Origin: Asaia sp037151935
GTDB taxonomy: Bacteria; Pseudomonadota; Alphaproteobacteria; Acetobacterales; Acetobacteraceae
DNA: 64,000 nt
Assembly (NCBI RefSeq): GCF_051628905.1
Contig: NZ_CP157575.1
Coordinates: 930,001-994,000 of the forward strand
Direction of reading: 5' to 3'
This document shows, piece by piece, positions 60,794-64,000 of the stretch. How positions within the stretch are numbered: the stretch's first letter is position 1; every line of letters begins with the position of its first letter. The notes under the pieces were generated by a model, which was given only the letters and a program-made list of their open reading frames with translations, was not told where the DNA came from and did not search any database. The position numbers and the translations under genes were made by a program.

Positions 60794-61112
60794 GAGAGAC
60801 GGGGCTCTGCCCCGCTCCCCGGAAAGGGGCTAGCCCCTTTCATCCCCTCAAATGGGTTTACAAAGGGCGACGGCCCTTTGACGGGTTTCAGGGCAGAGCC
60901 CTGAGGCAAGATCGGTAATCCCCGATCAATTCTGCATAAAACCAAGGCAGAACCCTCGGCTTACCTTGAACTTGCCCCCCGGAAGACCTAGCTTAAATGA
61001 TCAATTTGCGGGCTGGGATTGTCTCATGCCCGGTTATGCCCCGTGCAGGGCCTCGGGACAGGGTGTTCCAGAGGCTTTGCGCGCGGGCTGAACTCGTTTT
61101 GGGGAATGCGCT
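60794..61112. repeat. intergenic cluster of GC-rich hairpins
   Basis: The 319-bp gap between carB and greA contains no gene. Its first 130 bp hold five consecutive perfect inverted repeats: CGGGGC/GCCCCG (60800-60814), a 20-bp palindrome at 60822-60841 with arms GAAAGGGGCT, CAAAGGGC/GCCCTTTG (60861-60880), CAGGGC/GCCCTG (60889-60903) and GATCGG/CCGATC (60910-60927). Two share the AGGGC/GCCCT core. It resembles REP-type intergenic repeats and would also end the carAB transcript. A greA promoter may lie at 60966-60994. Confidence 0.7.
60966..60994 (+). promoter_or_regulatory. candidate promoter of greA
   Basis: TTGAAC (60966-60971) and TAGCTT (60989-60994) with 17-bp spacing. It would give a 5' leader of about 110 nt for greA. 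The -10 is a partial match. Confidence 0.35.
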
Positions 61113-61586
61113 GTGCAGAAGATTCCGATGACCGGTGAAGGTTTGACCCGTCTAGAAGATGAACTGCGTCGGCTGAAGAGCGAAGACCGCCCGGCCGTCA
61201 TTCGCGCCATCGCGGAGGCCCGCGCTCACGGCGATCTGTCGGAAAACGCCGAATATCACGCGGCCCGGGACCGCCAGTCCTTTATCGAAGGGCGCGTACT
61301 CGAGCTTGAGGAAATCATTTCCACAGCCGAAGTCATCGATCCGTCGCAGCTCTCCGGCGACATGGTGAAATTCGGCGCGCACATCGAGCTGGTGGATGAG
61401 GAAACCGATAAGGAAAGCGGTTATCAGATCGTCGGCATGCACGAGGCCGATATCAAGCTCGGCCGCCTTTCCGTCTCCTCGCCGCTGGCCAAGGCGCTGA
61501 TCGGCAAGTCGGTTGGTGACAGCGTTACCGTGCCGACGCCAGGCGGCGACAAGAGCTACGAGATCCTGACCGTCACCTATAAGTAA
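61113..61586 (+). CDS. greA: transcription elongation factor GreA
   Basis: A 157-residue factor that rescues backtracked RNA polymerase by stimulating transcript cleavage. The N-terminal coiled coil includes the conserved HGDLSENAEYHAARDRQ, whose acidic tip residues reach the active site. The C-terminal domain ends in GDKSYEILTVTY. The start is GTG 61113 (MQKIPMTGEG), because the family begins MxKIPMT; the internal ATG at 61128 is less likely. Confidence 0.95.
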   Translation: MQKIPMTGEGLTRLEDELRRLKSEDRPAVIRAIAEARAHGDLSENAEYHAARDRQSFIEGRVLELEEIISTAEVIDPSQLSGDMVKFGAHIELVDEETDKESGYQIVGMHEADIKLGRLSVSSPLAKALIGKSVGDSVTVPTPGGDKSYEILTVTYK

Positions 61587-61604
61587 ATCGCGACCTGAAA
61601 CCGG

Positions 61605-61623
61605 GCGGGCCGACAAGGCCCGC
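61605..61623 (+). terminator. hairpin between greA and ilvA
   Basis: GCGGGCC (61605-61611) and GGCCCGC (61617-61623) form a 7-bp stem with loop GACAA, 18 bp after the greA stop and 18 bp before the ilvA start. There is no U run; it may be a weak terminator or processing site. Confidence 0.4.
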
Positions 61624-61641
61624 TAACACGAAAAGAAGAAC

Positions 61642-62853
61642 GTGTCCGAAGTTCATTCTCTCACTTTCGCCGATATCCTTGCCGCCCATGAGCGGATCGC
61701 TCCTTATATCGTTCGCACGCCAAGCATTCGATGCGCCGCGCTTTCGAAAATGACGGGCGCGGATATCTGGCTGAAGCTGGAGAATCTTCAGGCTGTTGCC
61801 TCATTCAAGGAACGCGGCGCTGCCAATAAGCTCGCGCTGTTGAGTGAGGAAGAGAAGAAACGCGGTGTGATTGCGGTTTCGGCTGGCAATCATTCCCAAG
61901 GCGTGGCGCGTCATGCCAGCCTGCTGGGCATTGACGCCACCATCGTCATGCCGCGCCACACGCCTTCGGCCAAGGTAGAACGCACGCGAGGCTGGGGCGC
62001 ACGTGTCGTCACAGAAGGTGAGGATTTCGCCGAGGCCTCGAAGGTCGCTGAAGTGCTGCGCGCGCGCGAAGGTCTGGTGCTGGTCCATCCCTTCAACGAT
62101 GTTGCCGTCATGGCGGGTCAGGGTACTTTCGCCGTCGAACTGATAGAAGACAGCCCGGCGCTGGATTATCTGGTGCTTCCCATCGGCGGCGGCGGGTTGA
62201 TCAGCGGCTCCGCCATCGCAGCGGCATCACTCAGCCCCGCTACGAAAGTCATCGGTGTTCAGGTGGAAAGCCATGCCTCGCTTTCCGCCTTCCCGGAGGC
62301 GGCTGTAGCGGCACGCGGCGGCTCGACCATCGCCGAGGGGATTGCCGTCATGCAGGTCGGCAATCAGTGCTTGGAGGCTGTCGGCCCTCTGCTTGACCGC
62401 GTGCTTGTCGTGACAGAACTTCAGGTCGAGTCAGCCATTGCGCATCTGGCAGAACAGGCCAAGCAGGTCTCGGAAGGCGCCGGGGCCGCGGCGCTGGCGG
62501 CTGTGATGACCCACCCCGAAATCTTCGCAGGCAAGCGCGTGGCGTTACCGATCACGGGCGGCAATATCGGCACACGCATTTTCGCCAATACGCTGCTGCG
62601 TGCCTTGCGACGAGACGGACGGCTTTTGTCGCTCATCTTGCAGATTCCGGATCGTCCAGGCGTACTGGCCGATATCTCGACGCGTATCGGAAACGCAGGG
62701 GGCAATATCATCGAGGTGTCACACAAACGGCTTTTCGCGGCGCCATCCGTCCAGACTGCCGAACTCGAAATCATGATCGAGGCACGAGATAGCGCCCATG
62801 CCGACGAGATCGAAGCCGATCTACGCAGCCATTATCACCTGACACGCGGCTAA
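61642..62853 (+). CDS. ilvA: threonine ammonia-lyase
   Basis: A 403-residue PLP enzyme that deaminates threonine to 2-oxobutyrate for isoleucine synthesis. The PLP lysine lies in LENLQAVASFKERGAANKL, and the phosphate-binding glycines in PIGGGGLISG. A single ACT domain ends the protein (residues about 325-403: LILQIPDRPGVLADISTRIG). The length and single ACT domain match the shorter class of threonine dehydratases common in alphaproteobacteria. Start is GTG 61642, with AAGAAGAA upstream. It lies 55 bp after greA, with a hairpin between them. Confidence 0.92.
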   Translation: MSEVHSLTFADILAAHERIAPYIVRTPSIRCAALSKMTGADIWLKLENLQAVASFKERGAANKLALLSEEEKKRGVIAVSAGNHSQGVARHASLLGIDATIVMPRHTPSAKVERTRGWGARVVTEGEDFAEASKVAEVLRAREGLVLVHPFNDVAVMAGQGTFAVELIEDSPALDYLVLPIGGGGLISGSAIAAASLSPATKVIGVQVESHASLSAFPEAAVAARGGSTIAEGIAVMQVGNQCLEAVGPLLDRVLVVTELQVESAIAHLAEQAKQVSEGAGAAALAAVMTHPEIFAGKRVALPITGGNIGTRIFANTLLRALRRDGRLLSLILQIPDRPGVLADISTRIGNAGGNIIEVSHKRLFAAPSVQTAELEIMIEARDSAHADEIEADLRSHYHLTRG

Positions 62854-62857
62854 GCCC

Positions 62858-63751
62858 TCAGCGCGAGCGGCTTGCAGCTGGAAAGTTATCGGCCATCCAG
62901 TCGACAGCGTCCGATCGGCTATACCCCTCGGGCAAGGCGTAGAGAGCGCTCAGCAGGGATTTGTCGTAGGGCGTCATAGGCCCGGTCGGGCCTTGTAGAA
63001 CAAGCGGCTCGGTGAAACGCAGCACGCTTGCTCCATCGTACCCGGTCCGCAAATGGGGCCCGGCAAAAGCGACGACAGACAGCAATTCGTTCAGCATGCC
63101 CCATGGCTCGTTATTCAATCGGTTGATATCGACAATAATCAGAACGATCTGGGTGTCCCGTCGTGTCTGTTCATTGGAGAGAAAAGAAGCGTAACCCTGC
63201 GTGGCGTAGATATTTCCTACGGACCCAGGCATGACGATCGGCGGCGCATCATCAGCAATACGCATGGCCGAGGAGGTCAGCCAGCGTACAGCTCGTGGTC
63301 TCAGAAATTCGCGGATTTCGTCTGGCGTCGCCGCGACCTTGTTTTCATGGAAGACATCCGAGGTGTCGAGACCGACAAAGAGAGTCGGGTTGAGCTGCTC
63401 GATCTTCGCTGCGAGCGCGTCGGACTGATCGGTGAAGAACACGAATAGCCGAGGGTCCCTGCAGTTCCTGCTGACCTGTAGCCCAAGGCTTTTGCCAACC
63501 GACTGCAAATGGTCAAAAACCGTCGAGGCGAACTGATCCTGAATGCCGTGAATATCCACGCAGACACTCCCGTGCCAGCGCGGCATGGTGTCGAACTGAC
63601 GTTCACCAAGTTCGGCATCGATATGGTCCTCAAGCGCTTCACGGCTCATGCCGTGGACCGTGTAATTTTCCTGCGCCACGGATTGAGGCGCACCGGAACA
63701 CAAAATCACAAGGCCTGCCGCACCGACAAACAAACGGCTCATCAGTCGCAT
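62858..63751 (-). CDS. secreted protein of unknown function
   Basis: A 297-residue exported protein with a signal peptide (cut after VAQ near residue 27). ATG 63751 follows AGGAGG by 9 bp. It has cysteines in GSVCVDIHG and NCRDPRLFVF, a Leu-rich middle and a C-terminal TPYDKSLLSALYALPEG segment. That last segment recalls the end of some secreted DUF2927-like or metalloprotease-like families, but no zinc-binding motif is visible, so I do not assign it. It converges with ilvA, with 4 bp between the stop codons. Confidence 0.75.
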   Translation of the reverse strand: MRLMSRLFVGAAGLVILCSGAPQSVAQENYTVHGMSREALEDHIDAELGERQFDTMPRWHGSVCVDIHGIQDQFASTVFDHLQSVGKSLGLQVSRNCRDPRLFVFFTDQSDALAAKIEQLNPTLFVGLDTSDVFHENKVAATPDEIREFLRPRAVRWLTSSAMRIADDAPPIVMPGSVGNIYATQGYASFLSNEQTRRDTQIVLIIVDINRLNNEPWGMLNELLSVVAFAGPHLRTGYDGASVLRFTEPLVLQGPTGPMTPYDKSLLSALYALPEGYSRSDAVDWMADNFPAASRSR

Positions 63752-63887
63752 TACGTCGATCCTCCTCGAACAGGGAAAATCGACGTTACTGCGCAGTTAC
63801 GAATGTCAGGTATAAATTAATCGAAATCATTGCTTCACTTCTGCCGTCAGGAAGCCCTTACGGACAGAAGCAAAACGGCCTGAGGGC

Positions 63888-64000
63888 TCAGCCCTCGAGG
63901 AAGCCTTCACTCTTGAGCACCTCAATGGCGGCGCGAATGCGATGACCGTAGGTATGCTCGTTCATCGTGCGCGCCTGGGCGCGGCGCGCCATTTCGATGC
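63888..64000 (-). CDS. glycosyltransferase, C-terminal fragment
   Basis: The last 37 codons of a minus-strand gene whose body lies beyond the window. The fragment (ARRAQARTMNEHTYGHRIRAAI, then a short tail and stop at 63890-63888) resembles the end of CgeB-like, family GT4 glycosyltransferases, where a conserved R-x-x-x-x-E-H-T-Y-x-H-R segment precedes the terminus. The assignment rests on this short motif only. Confidence 0.5.
   Translation of the reverse strand, partial: IEMARRAQARTMNEHTYGHRIRAAIEVLKSEGFLEG

Overview
The window looks like core chromosome of an alphaproteobacterium, most likely an acetic acid bacterium (Acetobacteraceae; the Asaia/Gluconobacter/Acetobacter group is a guess). 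The reasons are the high GC content, a fused IspDF enzyme, an ATP12-type F1-ATPase chaperone, a SAM-II riboswitch before metZ, full-length System I cytochrome c maturation genes, NDH-2, and a TonB receptor and sugar MFS permease typical of that family. I see no CRISPR array, insertion sequence, integrase or phage genes, and only one tRNA.

Layout. 1-4.4 kb: the 3' end of an NDH-2 gene, a 2OG-Fe oxygenase, a secreted protein, tRNA-Gly(CCC), then SAM-II riboswitch-metZ and apaG. 4.4-8.1 kb: a large membrane diguanylate cyclase with a sensory propeller, a small secreted protein and an AT-rich gene-free stretch; this block reads as an acquired segment. 8.1-11.3 kb: sugar permease, ispDF and a 57-residue membrane protein too short for ordinary ORF calling. 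11.3-20.7 kb (minus strand): bcp, a giant AsmA/YhdP-like protein, then rarA-rluC-asmA-atp12 with 4-bp overlaps. 20.7-25.2 kb: small envelope proteins, including a tandem paralogous pair, aat and an EcsC-family gene. 25.2-30.8 kb: succinate-semialdehyde dehydrogenase, a YqjI-type PadR repressor with a perfect 15-bp operator and its ferric-reductase partner, a divergent PPOX/MocR pair and an EVE protein.

30.9-36.3 kb is a compressed cytochrome c maturation operon, ccmC-D-E-F-G-H-I, in which every junction is an ATGA overlap; ccmA and ccmB are not beside it. 36.8-43.7 kb is an LPS/outer-membrane operon, lptF-lptG-lptD-surA-rsmA, followed by a cold-shock gene. 44.4-48 kb: a TonB siderophore receptor and cfa. 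48.1-49.5 kb: rpsF-rpsR-rplI. 49.7-50.7 kb: an AT-richer glycosyltransferase. 51-56 kb: the macromolecular-synthesis group dnaG-(small ORF)-rpoD-GNAT, and yqeY. 56.2-62.9 kb: carA-carB, greA and ilvA. The right edge has a secreted protein of unknown function and the tail of a glycosyltransferase.

The most unusual locus is carA (56.05-56.4 kb). A 66-residue Cro/CI-like helix-turn-helix domain is fused in frame to CarA. A second strong ribosome binding site sits in front of the canonical CarA start. Two copies of a GGGAA-N5-TTCCC inverted repeat lie upstream, between carA and divergent yqeY. This suggests a pyrimidine/arginine enzyme that may bind its own promoter, which is an inference.
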